The notes: generated by a model from the sequence alone, not told the origin. Shown: positions 34,623-43,551, numbered from the stretch's first letter. The stretch is DNA of 64,000 nt from CAZPNX01 sp964518765 (GCA_964518765.1 CAZFJC010000017.1:1-64000); one strand, 5' to 3'. Made by a program: numbers and translations.

Positions 34623-34642
34623 GGAAGGCATTTGTGCCTTCC
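34623..34642. other. Perfect 8-bp hairpin between the Nudix gene and dciA
   Basis: GGAAGGCA - TTTG - TGCCTTCC, without a T-run on either side. The 107-base gap also contains the purine-rich stretch ACCAAGGCACAAAGACAC (34571-34588). It may be an mRNA structure; no further feature is seen. Confidence 0.4.
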
Positions 34643-34669
34643 TGCCTTAGTGGTTGGATCATGGTCTGG

Positions 34670-35128
34670 TCAGTAGAATATAACCTCATGGCCCGACAGT
34701 TTGCCCCGGTGATAGCAGATCTTGGCCGAAAAAAACTTCTCCTGCTCCAGCCATGGCAAGAAAACAAAGTCGCCCTCCCAAAGGTCGAGCCTGGGGAGCT
34801 CCCTGTCCTCGACCCATTTCAGATAGCCCTCATCCGATTCGGCCAGGGAGCCGGAGAACCGGTCGGCGGTGAACAGGAAGACGTACCAATCGTCGAACTG
34901 ATCGAAGGCCGGAAAAGTAATGACGCCCCGCAGTCTTGGTTTTTCCAGGGACAGCCCGCTCTCCTCGCGCACCTCACGGATGGCGCACTCCTCCGGAGTC
35001 TCCCCTGGCTTGATCTTCCCTCCCAGACCGTTCCACTTGCCCCAGTGCATGTCGCCCGACTTCTTCACCCGGTGCATCATCAGGGTCCGGCCGCCGGAGC
35101 GCAGATAGACGAGCGTTGCTAAAACCAT
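34670..35128 (-). CDS. Nudix hydrolase (MutT/MTH1-like 8-oxo-dGTP diphosphatase type)
   Basis: 152 aa. The Nudix box is complete: G37-x5-E43-x7-R51-E-V-x-E55-E56-x-G58 in GGKIKPGETPEECAIREVRE followed by ESGL. The flanking WGKWNGLGGKI and the later FPAFDQFDDWYVFLF resemble MTH1-type enzymes that remove oxidised nucleotides from the pool. Other nucleoside-diphosphate substrates are possible. The location within a replication and repair cluster fits nucleotide-pool sanitation. Confidence 0.85.
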   Translation of the reverse strand: MVLATLVYLRSGGRTLMMHRVKKSGDMHWGKWNGLGGKIKPGETPEECAIREVREESGLSLEKPRLRGVITFPAFDQFDDWYVFLFTADRFSGSLAESDEGYLKWVEDRELPRLDLWEGDFVFLPWLEQEKFFSAKICYHRGKLSGHEVIFY

Positions 35129-35147
35129 CTAGGCATCTGCGAAGCGA

Positions 35148-35194
35148 CGAAGTGGCGAAGATACGGCCGGGTACTTCGTCCCCTCGCCACTTCG
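35148..35194. other. Long inverted repeat between recF and the Nudix gene
   Basis: CGAAGTGGCGA (35148-35158) and TCGCCACTTCG (35184-35194) are perfect 11-base arms around a 25-base loop. There is no T-run. It could fold in mRNA downstream of recF (stop 35242) or be a small dispersed palindrome. Confidence 0.5.
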
Positions 35195-35241
35195 TATCTT
35201 AGTAACGTCGGTATCGGGAGGAACGAGGGAACTTGCCGCGA

Positions 35242-36342
35242 TCAATCGGCCGTCACCCGCCCCGCCTCCACCCGGAACTTCCTGAATCCGTCCTCGGTCG
35301 AGACGTCGTCCTCCTTGGCGGTGGCGATGAATATCTGGTATTCGGGCTCCAGCTGGTCCACCAGGAAGCCTCCCCGGTCGCGGTCCAGCTCGGCGAAGAT
35401 CTCGTCCAGCAGGATGGCCGGCTTCTCCCCCAACTGCCCGGCCAGCATTTCGGCCTCGGCCAGCTTGAGGGCGATGGCCGCCGTCCGCTGCTGGCCCTGG
35501 GAGCCGAAGCTGCGGATACGCTGGCCGGCGATGGTGATCTCCAGGTCGTCGCGGTGTGGCCCGAACATGGTCAGCCCCCGGCGCCGCTCGAAATCGAAGT
35601 TGGTGTTCAGGGCCCGCATGAAGGCCTGCTCTATGCCCTCGCCCGGCTCGGTGCGGCACGACAAGTGGTAGCGCAGCCCCAGACGCTCCCGCCCGCCGGA
35701 GATGCGCATGTAGCGGCTGCCGGCCATCTCCTTGAGATCGTCGATCACCTCCAGCCGCTTGCGCACTATCTTGGCGCCGCAGGACACCAGCTGCTGGTTC
35801 CAGACCTCGAGCGATTCGGAGGTGGCTCGTCCTTCGCGAATGTCGAACAGCAGGCGGTTGCGCTGGTGCAGTATCCTACGGTACTCCTGGAGGTCGGCCA
35901 GATATGTTTTGGAGAACTGGGAGATGGCCATATCCATGAAGCGGCGGCGGTTGCCGGGCCCTCCCTTGCACAGCTCGTCGTCCTCCGGCGACAGGCTTAC
36001 GATGGGCAGCCGGCCGATCAAATCGGAAAGCCTCTGCTGGGGCTCCCCGTTTATCTTCAGCCTCTTCTCCTCCTTATTGAGGGCCGATTCCACCGTCAGC
36101 TCGCCGCCCCGGGCGAAGGCCTGGCCCTCCAGCCTCATCAGATCTTTATTGAATTGGATCAGGTGCTCGTCCTCGGCGCTCTCCCTCTGGGACCGGCCGA
36201 TACACAGATAATAGATGGCCTCCAGCAGGTTTGTTTTACCACTGCCGTTGGCGCCATGAAATAGGTTCCTGGTCGGAGAAAATTCCAGCTCAAAATCGTT
36301 AAGATTCCTGAAGCCGGTGCCTTTAAGAGTCTTAAACTGCAT
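35242..36342 (-). CDS. recF: DNA replication and repair protein RecF
   Basis: 366 aa. This SMC-like ATPase helps load RecA at gaps. The Walker A is FHGANGSGKTNLLEAIYYL, the ABC-type signature is RSFGSQGQQRTAAIALKL, and Walker B is AILLDEIFAELDRDRGG. The N-terminus LKGTGFRNLNDFELEF is typical. The ATG at 36342 has AAAGG eleven bases upstream. The region upstream is AT-rich with a DnaA box. No dnaA or dnaN lies next to it in the window. Confidence 0.95.
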   Translation of the reverse strand: MQFKTLKGTGFRNLNDFELEFSPTRNLFHGANGSGKTNLLEAIYYLCIGRSQRESAEDEHLIQFNKDLMRLEGQAFARGGELTVESALNKEEKRLKINGEPQQRLSDLIGRLPIVSLSPEDDELCKGGPGNRRRFMDMAISQFSKTYLADLQEYRRILHQRNRLLFDIREGRATSESLEVWNQQLVSCGAKIVRKRLEVIDDLKEMAGSRYMRISGGRERLGLRYHLSCRTEPGEGIEQAFMRALNTNFDFERRRGLTMFGPHRDDLEITIAGQRIRSFGSQGQQRTAAIALKLAEAEMLAGQLGEKPAILLDEIFAELDRDRGGFLVDQLEPEYQIFIATAKEDDVSTEDGFRKFRVEAGRVTAD

Positions 36343-36480
36343 GAAAAATCAACCTTTATTTATAATATAGTTTATCCACAATTTAATGTATAAATCATAT
36401 AATTATACCACAATATGTGGCCCTTATGCAAAGGTTTTTTATCGCTTTCTATCGATTTAACATATTCTAATGCAAAGAGT
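36343..36480. other. AT-rich intergenic stretch, possible replication origin element
   Basis: The 341-base gap between recF and tRNA-Val starts with about 120 bases of very AT-rich DNA (tataatatag, then taaatcatataattatacc). It holds one perfect DnaA box, a near-box TTATGCAAA (36424-36432) and the palindrome CCACA-ATA-TGTGG (36408-36420). An origin beside recF/gyrB would fit the usual chromosome layout. However, dnaA and dnaN are absent here and gene orientation does not switch at this point. The rest of the gap (36481-36574) shows nothing recognisable. Confidence 0.35.
36372..36380 (+). promoter_or_regulatory. Perfect DnaA box
   Basis: TTATCCACA, exact match to the consensus 9-mer, 30 bases upstream of recF. 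It could serve the origin or regulate recF. Confidence 0.55.
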
Positions 36481-36574
36481 TGCGGCGGCATCCAGCCGGC
36501 CGGTGACTAAGCTAGGCATTTTGACGCTTTCGACATGTTTATTGCGTAATACTGTAGATCAGCCCAGAAACCGC

Positions 36575-36603
36575 TTGAAACACAGTTGAGACTTTGATAT
36601 ACT
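36575..36603 (+). promoter_or_regulatory. Promoter of tRNA-Val
   Basis: TTGAAA (36575-36580), exactly 17 bases, TATACT (36598-36603). Transcription would start about 74 bases before the mature tRNA. Confidence 0.75.
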
Positions 36604-36683
36604 TATGGTGTTTCGAGGTGTGCCGTCCTTACAAGGATAGGCATGTTGACTTCCTCAGGATGACCTAACAATGCTCTGGAGTC

Positions 36684-36760
36684 GGGCGGTTAGCTCAGTT
36701 GGTTAGAGCGCTGGTCTCACATACCAGAGGTCACAGGTTCGAGTCCCGTACCGCCCACCA
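36684..36760 (+). tRNA. tRNA-Val, anticodon CAC
   Basis: 77 bases with encoded CCA. The acceptor GGGCGGT pairs with ACCGCCC (36750-36756), the discriminator is A, and CCA is at 36758-36760. The anticodon stem CTGGT/ACCAG encloses CTCACAT with CAC at 36718-36720, reading GUG. The T-loop GGTTCGAGTCC is standard. Confidence 0.97.
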
Positions 36761-36806
36761 GGATATTATGGCTGCAGTCCCGCAGCCGGCGGGGTCCTGC
36801 CCATTT

Positions 36807-36835
36807 AAAAAGCTTCCCCATGGGGAAGCTTTTTT
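36807..36835. terminator. Bidirectional terminator between tRNA-Val and the cyanophycin operon
   Basis: A perfect palindrome centred at 36820/36821: AAAAAGCTTCCCC, then ATGGGGAAGCTTTTT. It has T-runs in both directions. It ends the tRNA-Val transcript (47 bases downstream) and, on the reverse strand, the cyanophycin gene run (93 bases past its last stop). Confidence 0.85.
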
Positions 36836-36927
36836 GCGTCTTCGACCCTCTACCTTATGGAAAGCCCTTTTAATTGCCGTCAATAGCCCGAAGCTTTTGA
36901 ACCTCCAAGAAAACGTTTGCTCTTTAT

Positions 36928-37404
36928 CTATCCTATCAGGTCCTCGCCGCCGCCTTCGGCAAACTCCAGCTTCCCTTGGTCGTCACTGGCCAATAGCTGC
37001 TGATAGCGAAAGTAGCTCACCCCCAGGAATTTGGTGACCGTCACCGACCGGGAATTTTCTACGGACGCCGCCCCTTGGCGCATCTTGAAGAACTTGAAAT
37101 CGTACGGAGTCTGATTGAGATCCTTTATCACCTGGTGGAGATTTTCCTCGCACAGGCCTTCGAAGCCTGAGAACAGCAGGTATTTCTGCCTGCCCAGCGG
37201 ATTGTAGATGACCTTGATGATGCCCACGAACCTTTGGTCCTCGGGCCGGAAGACCAGGAAGACCACCGGCTCTTCGTAGCCGGATCCGGTCGACTGGCAG
37301 ACCATGTCCAGGTATGGGCCGACCACCTCGCCCTGGCCCGACAGGCAGGAGCGGTCGTCGACCATGATGACTTCGTTGGCCTCTATCTCGGCCGCCCTGG
37401 TCAT
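36928..37404 (-). CDS. Protein of unknown function, last gene of the cyanophycin operon
   Basis: 158 aa from the ATG at 37404, which overlaps the cyanophycinase stop by four bases (ATGA). The frame is open further upstream but overlaps cyanophycinase out of frame. I recognise no family. Features are an acidic N-terminus (IEANEVIMVDDRSC), a central beta-rich part (EEPVVFLVFRPEDQ, then VGIIKVIYNPLGRQKYLLFS), a helical segment (LHQVIKDLNQ) and a hydrophilic C-terminus. There is no signal peptide and no membrane helix. Tight coupling to cphB suggests a cytoplasmic role in polymer metabolism or its regulation (inference). Confidence 0.7.
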   Translation of the reverse strand: MTRAAEIEANEVIMVDDRSCLSGQGEVVGPYLDMVCQSTGSGYEEPVVFLVFRPEDQRFVGIIKVIYNPLGRQKYLLFSGFEGLCEENLHQVIKDLNQTPYDFKFFKMRQGAASVENSRSVTVTKFLGVSYFRYQQLLASDDQGKLEFAEGGGEDLIG

Positions 37405-38219
37405 CCGATCACCTTCCACTTTTTTAGGTCGAACCTGGCCCCGGGCGGCAGAAAGCCGACCCTTATTCCGTCGATGGTCACCTGACTGCCCCTGTCTACC
37501 CTGTCGTAATTGTTGCTGGTCACCTGGCCCGCGTCCATCACCGTCACCACCCCCGAACCGACCGCCTCCATCACCATATCGGCGCCGACGAGGATGGCCG
37601 TGTCCTCGGGCACCCCAATGCCCAGTCGGCAGGTTCCCGAAGCCAGGAACTGGGCCAGCCGATAGATGCGACCCCGCTCCATGAAGTGGGTGTCCACCAC
37701 CATGCCGGGCAGGAAGCCGAAGCCCCTCCTCGAGCCACAGGCCCCCTTTTCGGTTCCATGGCCGTCCCCATGATAGATGGTCCACTCCCCGGCCGCAGCC
37801 GCCCCAGCGCTGGTGCCGGCCACGGTCGCCCCCTCGCGGTGCCGGCGGATTATCATCTCGATCAGCTTCGAGCCTTGCAGCGCATCCAGCAGGCGCATCT
37901 GGCTGCCCCCGGTGAAAAAGATTAGGTCGGCCCTCTCCACTTTAGCCAGGTTCTCCCGGGCGTCGGTCTCTGGCCGGCCGCGCACCACCAGTGGATATAC
38001 CTCGGCCACCCCCAGATTGCTGAAGGCCTTGCCGTAATCACGGTCCAGCTCCTCCTGGGAGAGGCTGGCGGCCGGGATGATGGCCACGCTGGTGGCCCGG
38101 CTATCTTTGACTATCCGGGCTAAAAGCCCGTTTCCGTTATGCCGGTCCTCGCTGCCGCCTATCAGGGCCAGCAGGCCCCTAAAGCCGGGACTATGGGTTC
38201 TCGCTATGCCTTCCAGCAT
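37401..38219 (-). CDS. cphB: Cyanophycinase (peptidase family S51)
   Basis: 272 aa, a normal length. It hydrolyses cyanophycin to beta-Asp-Arg dipeptides in the cytoplasm. Signatures are LLALIGGSEDRHNGNGLL at the start, DLIFFTGGSQMRLLDAL, and the nucleophile elbow VAGTSAGAAAAGEW with the catalytic Ser. PGMVVDTHFMERGRIYRL and GIGVPEDTAILV follow. No signal peptide is present, so it is the intracellular type, not the secreted CphE. It starts 18 bases after the cphA stop and overlaps the following orphan gene. Confidence 0.92.
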   Translation of the reverse strand: MLEGIARTHSPGFRGLLALIGGSEDRHNGNGLLARIVKDSRATSVAIIPAASLSQEELDRDYGKAFSNLGVAEVYPLVVRGRPETDARENLAKVERADLIFFTGGSQMRLLDALQGSKLIEMIIRRHREGATVAGTSAGAAAAGEWTIYHGDGHGTEKGACGSRRGFGFLPGMVVDTHFMERGRIYRLAQFLASGTCRLGIGVPEDTAILVGADMVMEAVGSGVVTVMDAGQVTSNNYDRVDRGSQVTIDGIRVGFLPPGARFDLKKWKVIG

Positions 38220-38237
38220 CTTCCTTCCGTTGGTTTC

Positions 38238-40877
38238 TCACTCCACCGACGGTGCCGCCACCGGGTCTACCTTCTCTTTGTAATCGTAGATGTACTTGAT
38301 GGCCTGCTGCACCCGGCCCGTCATATAGACGATGAGATCGCCGGGGCCGCCCATGGATAGGGCCCGGTCCACCGCCCGAAACTCGTCCAGCTCCTCCTCT
38401 ATCCTTTCGGCCGGGTATTCCGCCTTGGCCAGGCCCCGCTTCAGGACGCCGGCTATCTCGCCGGGGGCCCGTCCCCTGAGGTCCTTGTCCTCGTAGACGA
38501 TGATGTGATCGGCGTGCCGGGCCGAGATGGCCGCCAGCTGCTCGATGTCCTCGTCGCGGCGGTCGCCGACCGCGTCCAGCACCAGCAGCCTCCGCCGGCA
38601 GTCCATCCGGGAGATGAGGTCGAAGATGTTGGTATAGGCCCGGGGGTTGTGGGCGTAGTCGATCAGAACGCTGTAGCCCTTGATGGCGATGAGGTTCATC
38701 CGGCCCGGAGTTTGGGAGGGCGAGGGGAAGAATGAGGATAGCCCCACCCGGATCTCCTCGGCCCGCACCTTGAGGGCGTAGGCAGCGGCCGTGGCCGCCA
38801 TGGCGTTCTGGATGTTGAAGACCGCCTTGCCCTCCATGGTTATTGGCACCTCATAGGCCCGGGCTACCGGCACCACCGCCTCGCCGTCCAGCACCGTGAT
38901 GTAGCCGTTCTGGTAGACCACCGCCAGGCCGCCGTGCTCCACGTGCTCCAGCACCTTCGGATTCTGGGGGTTTAGGGAGAACCAAACGATGTGCTCCCGG
39001 CACTCCTTCTCCATCCAGCGGCACCACTTGTCGTCGGCATTGAGCACCGAATAGCCGCCCCGGCGCACTGTGGCCGGCACCAGCGACTTGAGCCGGGCCA
39101 GGTCCTCCACCGTCTCGATATAGCCCAGCCCCAGGTGGTCTTCGGCCACGTTCATGCAGATGCCGACGTCGGCCGTCCCGTAGCCCAAGCCGCTTCTAAG
39201 CAGGCCGCCCCTAGCGGTCTCCAGCACGGCGCACTCCACCGTGGGGTCCTCCAGCACCATCCGGGCGGAGCGCGGCCCGCTCATGTCCCCGGCCAGTATC
39301 AGCCGGTCCTTGATATATACCCCGTCGGTGTTGGTCATGCCGCAGACCAGGCCGGTACCTTTCATGATGTGATTGATGAGACGGACGGTGGTGGTCTTGC
39401 CGTTGGTCCCGGTCACCGAGACGATCTTGATGTCGTGCTCCGATCCCGGCGGGAAAAGCATGTTGACGATCGGCTCGGCCACGTTGCGCGACTTGCCCTC
39501 GGAAGGCGAGATGTGCATGCGCAGCCCCGGGGCGGCGTTGACCTCGATGACCACCCCGCCGTTCTGGGCCAGCGGCGTGTCCAGGTCCGGGGCGATGACG
39601 TCGATGCCGGCCACGTCCAGGCCGATGATCCGAGCCACCCGCTCGAACAGGAACTTGTTGGCCGGATGCACCCGATGGGTGACGTCGACCGCCGAACCGC
39701 CGGTGGAAAGATTGGCGGTCCGCTCCAGCTGAAAGACCTCGCCCTCTGGCAGGACTGTATTCTCGTCCCAACCCCGCTCGGCTAGCAGCCCGCGGCTGAC
39801 CTCGGAGATCCCCAGGTAGGTCATGACGTTCTCGTGCCCCGGTCCCCGCCTAGGATTGCGGTTCTCGATCTCGATCAGCTGCTTGATGCTGTGCTGGCCG
39901 TCGCCCCTGACGTGGGCCGGGATGCGGTTGGCGGCCGCGATGAAGCGTCCATCCACCACCAGAATGCGGAAATCGCGTCCCTGGGCCATCTTCTCCACGA
40001 TCACCCGCGGCGATATCTCCTTGGCCCGGTCGAAGGCCTCTTTGAGCTGCTCCTCATTCTGAATGTTGACCGTCACCCCCTTGCCATGATGTCCGTCGTA
40101 GGGCTTGAGCACCAGCGGGTAGCCAAGCTCCTGGGCGTCCTGGAGGACGCTGGAAAGTTTGGTGGCCACCGTCCCCTGGGGCACCGGGATGCCGTTCTCC
40201 CTCAGCATCAGTTTGGTCGCTTTTTTGTTGCCGGCAAGCTCGGTGGCGATAACGCTGGTGTTCGAGGTCAGCGAGGCCTGAATACGCTTCTGATGCTTGC
40301 CCTCGCCCAGCTGGACGATGTTGTAGTCGTCCAGCCGGAAGACCGTGATGCCCTGGCGTTTAGCTTCCTCGATGATGGCCATCGAGGTCGGCCCCAGGTA
40401 GTGGTCTTCCTCCATGCGGTTGATCTCCCGCACCACGCCGTCGATGTCGATCTCCTCGTCCGGCCTACCGTCTATCAGGGCCTGGACGATGCGCACCGCC
40501 TCCTCCCCGGCATAGATGCCGGCCTCCTCCACCCAGTACTCGAAGGCCACCAGGTGAACTCCCGGCTCCTTGGTGGGATATGACTTGCAGAAGTAGACGT
40601 CCATATAGGCCTGGTATTGGAGCTCCAGGCAGAGGTGTTCGATCACATGAACCAGGCTGGTCCCCTGCCTCAAGCTTTCCAGCAGGCCGCCGGGCTGGTC
40701 CTGAACGCAGCGGTGTTCGGCCAAGCTGGGCACCAGCTGCATCAGTCGCTCGGTGAAGCCAGGGAAGTCGGTGGTCCTTTTCTGCTCCAGCTCGCCCATC
40801 TCCAGCACCATCTTGACCACCGGCCCCCTGCTCCAGTAGTTGGCCCCCCGCAGACTCCGGATCTCGCGGATCTTCAT
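38238..40877 (-). CDS. cphA: Cyanophycin synthetase (canonical CphA)
   Basis: 879 aa, the usual size. It polymerises Asp and Arg into multi-L-arginyl-poly-L-aspartate with ATP. The N-terminal domain (1-160) starts KIREIRSLRGANYWSRGPVV. The ATP-grasp domain (about 200-470, Asp addition) has YPLVLKPYDGHHGKGVTVNI and GGVVIEVNAAPGLRMH. The Mur-ligase-like domain (from ~485, Arg addition) has an intact P-loop VSVTGTNGKTTTVRLI (K494). The LDAVGDRRDEDI and VLIDYAHNPRAYTNI motifs are also complete. This is the only one of the three paralogues here with all motifs. GGAGG precedes the ATG. It is transcribed after the second paralogue and before cphB. Confidence 0.95.
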   Translation of the reverse strand: MKIREIRSLRGANYWSRGPVVKMVLEMGELEQKRTTDFPGFTERLMQLVPSLAEHRCVQDQPGGLLESLRQGTSLVHVIEHLCLELQYQAYMDVYFCKSYPTKEPGVHLVAFEYWVEEAGIYAGEEAVRIVQALIDGRPDEEIDIDGVVREINRMEEDHYLGPTSMAIIEEAKRQGITVFRLDDYNIVQLGEGKHQKRIQASLTSNTSVIATELAGNKKATKLMLRENGIPVPQGTVATKLSSVLQDAQELGYPLVLKPYDGHHGKGVTVNIQNEEQLKEAFDRAKEISPRVIVEKMAQGRDFRILVVDGRFIAAANRIPAHVRGDGQHSIKQLIEIENRNPRRGPGHENVMTYLGISEVSRGLLAERGWDENTVLPEGEVFQLERTANLSTGGSAVDVTHRVHPANKFLFERVARIIGLDVAGIDVIAPDLDTPLAQNGGVVIEVNAAPGLRMHISPSEGKSRNVAEPIVNMLFPPGSEHDIKIVSVTGTNGKTTTVRLINHIMKGTGLVCGMTNTDGVYIKDRLILAGDMSGPRSARMVLEDPTVECAVLETARGGLLRSGLGYGTADVGICMNVAEDHLGLGYIETVEDLARLKSLVPATVRRGGYSVLNADDKWCRWMEKECREHIVWFSLNPQNPKVLEHVEHGGLAVVYQNGYITVLDGEAVVPVARAYEVPITMEGKAVFNIQNAMAATAAAYALKVRAEEIRVGLSSFFPSPSQTPGRMNLIAIKGYSVLIDYAHNPRAYTNIFDLISRMDCRRRLLVLDAVGDRRDEDIEQLAAISARHADHIIVYEDKDLRGRAPGEIAGVLKRGLAKAEYPAERIEEELDEFRAVDRALSMGGPGDLIVYMTGRVQQAIKYIYDYKEKVDPVAAPSVE

Positions 40878-40899
40878 GCCTCTGCCTCCGCTATTGTCG

Positions 40900-43551
40900 T
40901 TATCTCTTGCCGGACAACACTCCGATCATCTCCAAAACCTTCTCCCCCCGGGCACTGAGTATGACCACCATGGTATTCGGTCCGCCCAGCCCCAGGCCTG
41001 ACCGCCAGGCCTGTTCCGGCTCCAGAAACGATTGGATTTTTTCCTTGTCCATCCCGACGCTATCGGCCCCCTGCCGCAGCAGCTCCACTATGCTGCCCGG
41101 CGGTCGGCCCCGGCGATCGTGCCCCTCGTAGAGCACCAGCCGGCCGAAGATACCGGCGGCCAACGCCCCCAGAGCCGAGATTTCGGCGTCGCTGCGGTCT
41201 CCGGCGGCATCCAGCACCCCGATCTTTTCCTCCGGATAATTTCTCAGGAAATCTTTGAGCCCCAAAAAACCCTGCCGGTTGTGGGCGTAATCCACCAGCA
41301 CCTGGAAGTCACCGACCCTCACCAGGTTCAGCCGGCCGGGCAGCACCTGCGGGTCGGGGAAAAAGCTTTTGAGGCCGTAGCGGATGCGCTCCAAGGCCAT
41401 CCCATAGGCGGCCAGAGCTCCGGCCGCCCCCAGGATCGCGTCGTAGGCCAGTTTCGCTCGGCCGCCGTAGGACAGGGGTATCTCGGTGATGTCGAACAGC
41501 CGGGATTCTGAGCCCTCGCGGTAGAGCACGACATCGTCGCCCTCCAGCACCACCGCCGCCCCGCCCTTGAGGATGTGGGACCTGACCCTGGGTCTGCCCG
41601 GGACCCGGGAGAAGAGCATCAGGCGGCCGCCGACCCGTTCCGCCATGTTCATCACCAGGTCGTTGTCGGCGTTGAGCACGGCCCAGCCTTGGGGATAGAC
41701 CTGCTCGGCCACCACCGCTTTGGCGTAGGCCAGGTCCTCGATGTAGCGGATGTCGTCAGAACCTACATGGTCATCGTGCATGTTGAGCACCACCCCGACA
41801 TCGGCCAGCCGGTACCCCAGCCCGCGGCGAAGTATACCCTCCCGGGATGTCTCCAGCACCGCACAGTCGATGGTGGGATCTTTGAGCACCAAGGCCACGT
41901 GCTCGGGATAGGTGCAGTCTGTCTCCATCAGGCGCCGGCCCGAGATGAAGAGGCCCTCGGTCGAGGTCATGCCGGTTGGGACCCTAGCCAGGTTAAGGCA
42001 GTGGGATATGAGGTTGACGGCTAGCGTTTTTCCCAGGGTGCCGGTGACCGATATCACCGGGATTCTGAAGCCGGCCCCTTCGGGGAAAAGCAGATCCAGG
42101 AATGGCCCGGCCACCGGACGCGGGTCTCCCTTGGTAGGCCTAAGGTGCTGGCGAAAATCCGGGGCGGCGTTGACCTCGATGACGGCTCCGCCGCAGGTGA
42201 TGGCGGATCGCGCGATGTCGTCGGTCACCAGATCGATGCCGGCCACGTCTAGGCCGATGACCCGGCTGGCCCTCTCGGCCAGAAAACGGTTGTCGGGATG
42301 CACTTTGTCGGTGACATCCACCGCTTCGCCTCCCAGCTTCAGGCTGCCGGAATTCTTGAGGGCCAGCCTCTGTCCTTTGGGCAGGACAGAATCCGGCGTC
42401 AGCTTTCTTTCCTCAAGGATCCTCAGGGTTATCTCGTCCATCTCTACCCGGGATAGGGCCGCCTTGTCCCCCACCTCCCTGCCCTCGGATCGATTCAGCT
42501 TTTCCACCAGCTCCGAAATGGTGCTGTTTCCGTCTCCGGCGACCTCGGGCGGAGATTGAAGCACCGCTGCCACCATTTTATGTCCCATGACCAGCAGGCG
42601 GTAGGTTTTCCCAGGGAGGAAAGGTTGAAGGAGCACCTTTCCACCAGCCCTGGCTGCCCATTCGAATCCGCGGCGGACGGCATCCTCATCGCCGGCCCCC
42701 AGCGTCACCCCGCGCCCTAGCGATCCGACCGCCGGTTTGATGGCCAGGGGCCGGGCCGTCCTCCGGTAGAACTCCAAAGCTTCCTCGACGCTGGCCGCAG
42801 CCGCTGTCTCCGGCACCGGTATCCCGGCATCGCTAAGCAGGGACATGGCCAGTAATTTGTCGTCGGCTGCATCCACCCCCAAATAGGCCGTGTCCGAGGT
42901 GATGGTGGCCCGGATGCGCTTCTGAAAGCGGCCGGTGCCCAACTGCACCAGGTTGTATTCGTCCAGCCTCAGCCAGGGTATGCCGCGGCGTTCCGCCTCC
43001 TCCACCACCGCCCTGGTGGAAGGCCCCAGCATCCTCTCCTCCCGTATCTGGATGAGGCTGGAGACCACGGCCTCAACATCGAAGTCACCGCCCAGCAGCA
43101 GGCTGTTGACCAGGTTGACCGCCGCCTGTCCGGCATATAGCCCGGCCAGCTCGTCGAAGAAACGATAGACCACGTTGTAAACGCCCGGAACGATGGTGCT
43201 GCGCGTCTTGCCGTAGGAGACGTCCATGCCGGCCAAAGTCTGGAGCTCGATGGCCACGTGCTCGGTGACGTGCCCCAGCAGTGTCCCCTCCCGCACCCGG
43301 GTGAAAAAGCCCTCGGGCTCACCCACCGAACAGTGATGGGCGGCCAGCGAGGGCAGGGTCTCCTTTAGCCTCTGGGCAAAGCCCGGGATGTCGTCGGTGA
43401 AGACCTCGTCGTATTCCCCCAGATCCAGCCGCAGCACCACCACTGGCCCGGCCGAGAAGTAATTGGCCCCTTGCAGGGCGACCAAAGAAAGGGCCTTGAG
43501 CGGACCGGGCTCGACCCGGTAGTCGATGAACGGCTGAAGCGAGGATCCCAT
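40900..43551 (-). CDS. Second cyanophycin synthetase paralogue with altered Mur P-loop
   Basis: 883 aa, collinear with CphA over its full length. The N-terminal domain has VALQGANYFSAGPVVVLRLD. The ATP-grasp domain has RPLAIKPAVGSLGRGVTLGA and GGAVIEVNAAPDFRQHLRP. In the Mur-like domain the P-loop is VISVTGTLGKTLAVNLI (504-511). GxxGKT is kept, but the usual Asn and the Thr/Ser after GKT are Leu. DYAHNRQGFLGL is present. It might be a dipeptide-polymerising CphA2-like enzyme, an Arg- or other amino-acid-specific ligase, or a partner subunit of CphA. No Shine-Dalgarno is seen before the ATG, and a hairpin lies just upstream. Confidence 0.85.
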   Translation of the reverse strand: MGSSLQPFIDYRVEPGPLKALSLVALQGANYFSAGPVVVLRLDLGEYDEVFTDDIPGFAQRLKETLPSLAAHHCSVGEPEGFFTRVREGTLLGHVTEHVAIELQTLAGMDVSYGKTRSTIVPGVYNVVYRFFDELAGLYAGQAAVNLVNSLLLGGDFDVEAVVSSLIQIREERMLGPSTRAVVEEAERRGIPWLRLDEYNLVQLGTGRFQKRIRATITSDTAYLGVDAADDKLLAMSLLSDAGIPVPETAAAASVEEALEFYRRTARPLAIKPAVGSLGRGVTLGAGDEDAVRRGFEWAARAGGKVLLQPFLPGKTYRLLVMGHKMVAAVLQSPPEVAGDGNSTISELVEKLNRSEGREVGDKAALSRVEMDEITLRILEERKLTPDSVLPKGQRLALKNSGSLKLGGEAVDVTDKVHPDNRFLAERASRVIGLDVAGIDLVTDDIARSAITCGGAVIEVNAAPDFRQHLRPTKGDPRPVAGPFLDLLFPEGAGFRIPVISVTGTLGKTLAVNLISHCLNLARVPTGMTSTEGLFISGRRLMETDCTYPEHVALVLKDPTIDCAVLETSREGILRRGLGYRLADVGVVLNMHDDHVGSDDIRYIEDLAYAKAVVAEQVYPQGWAVLNADNDLVMNMAERVGGRLMLFSRVPGRPRVRSHILKGGAAVVLEGDDVVLYREGSESRLFDITEIPLSYGGRAKLAYDAILGAAGALAAYGMALERIRYGLKSFFPDPQVLPGRLNLVRVGDFQVLVDYAHNRQGFLGLKDFLRNYPEEKIGVLDAAGDRSDAEISALGALAAGIFGRLVLYEGHDRRGRPPGSIVELLRQGADSVGMDKEKIQSFLEPEQAWRSGLGLGGPNTMVVILSARGEKVLEMIGVLSGKR

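Noticed and set aside
37405..37785. Long N-terminal extension of the orphan gene after cyanophycinase
   Set aside because: It overlaps cphB out of frame; the ATG at 37404 with ATGA overlap is the better start.
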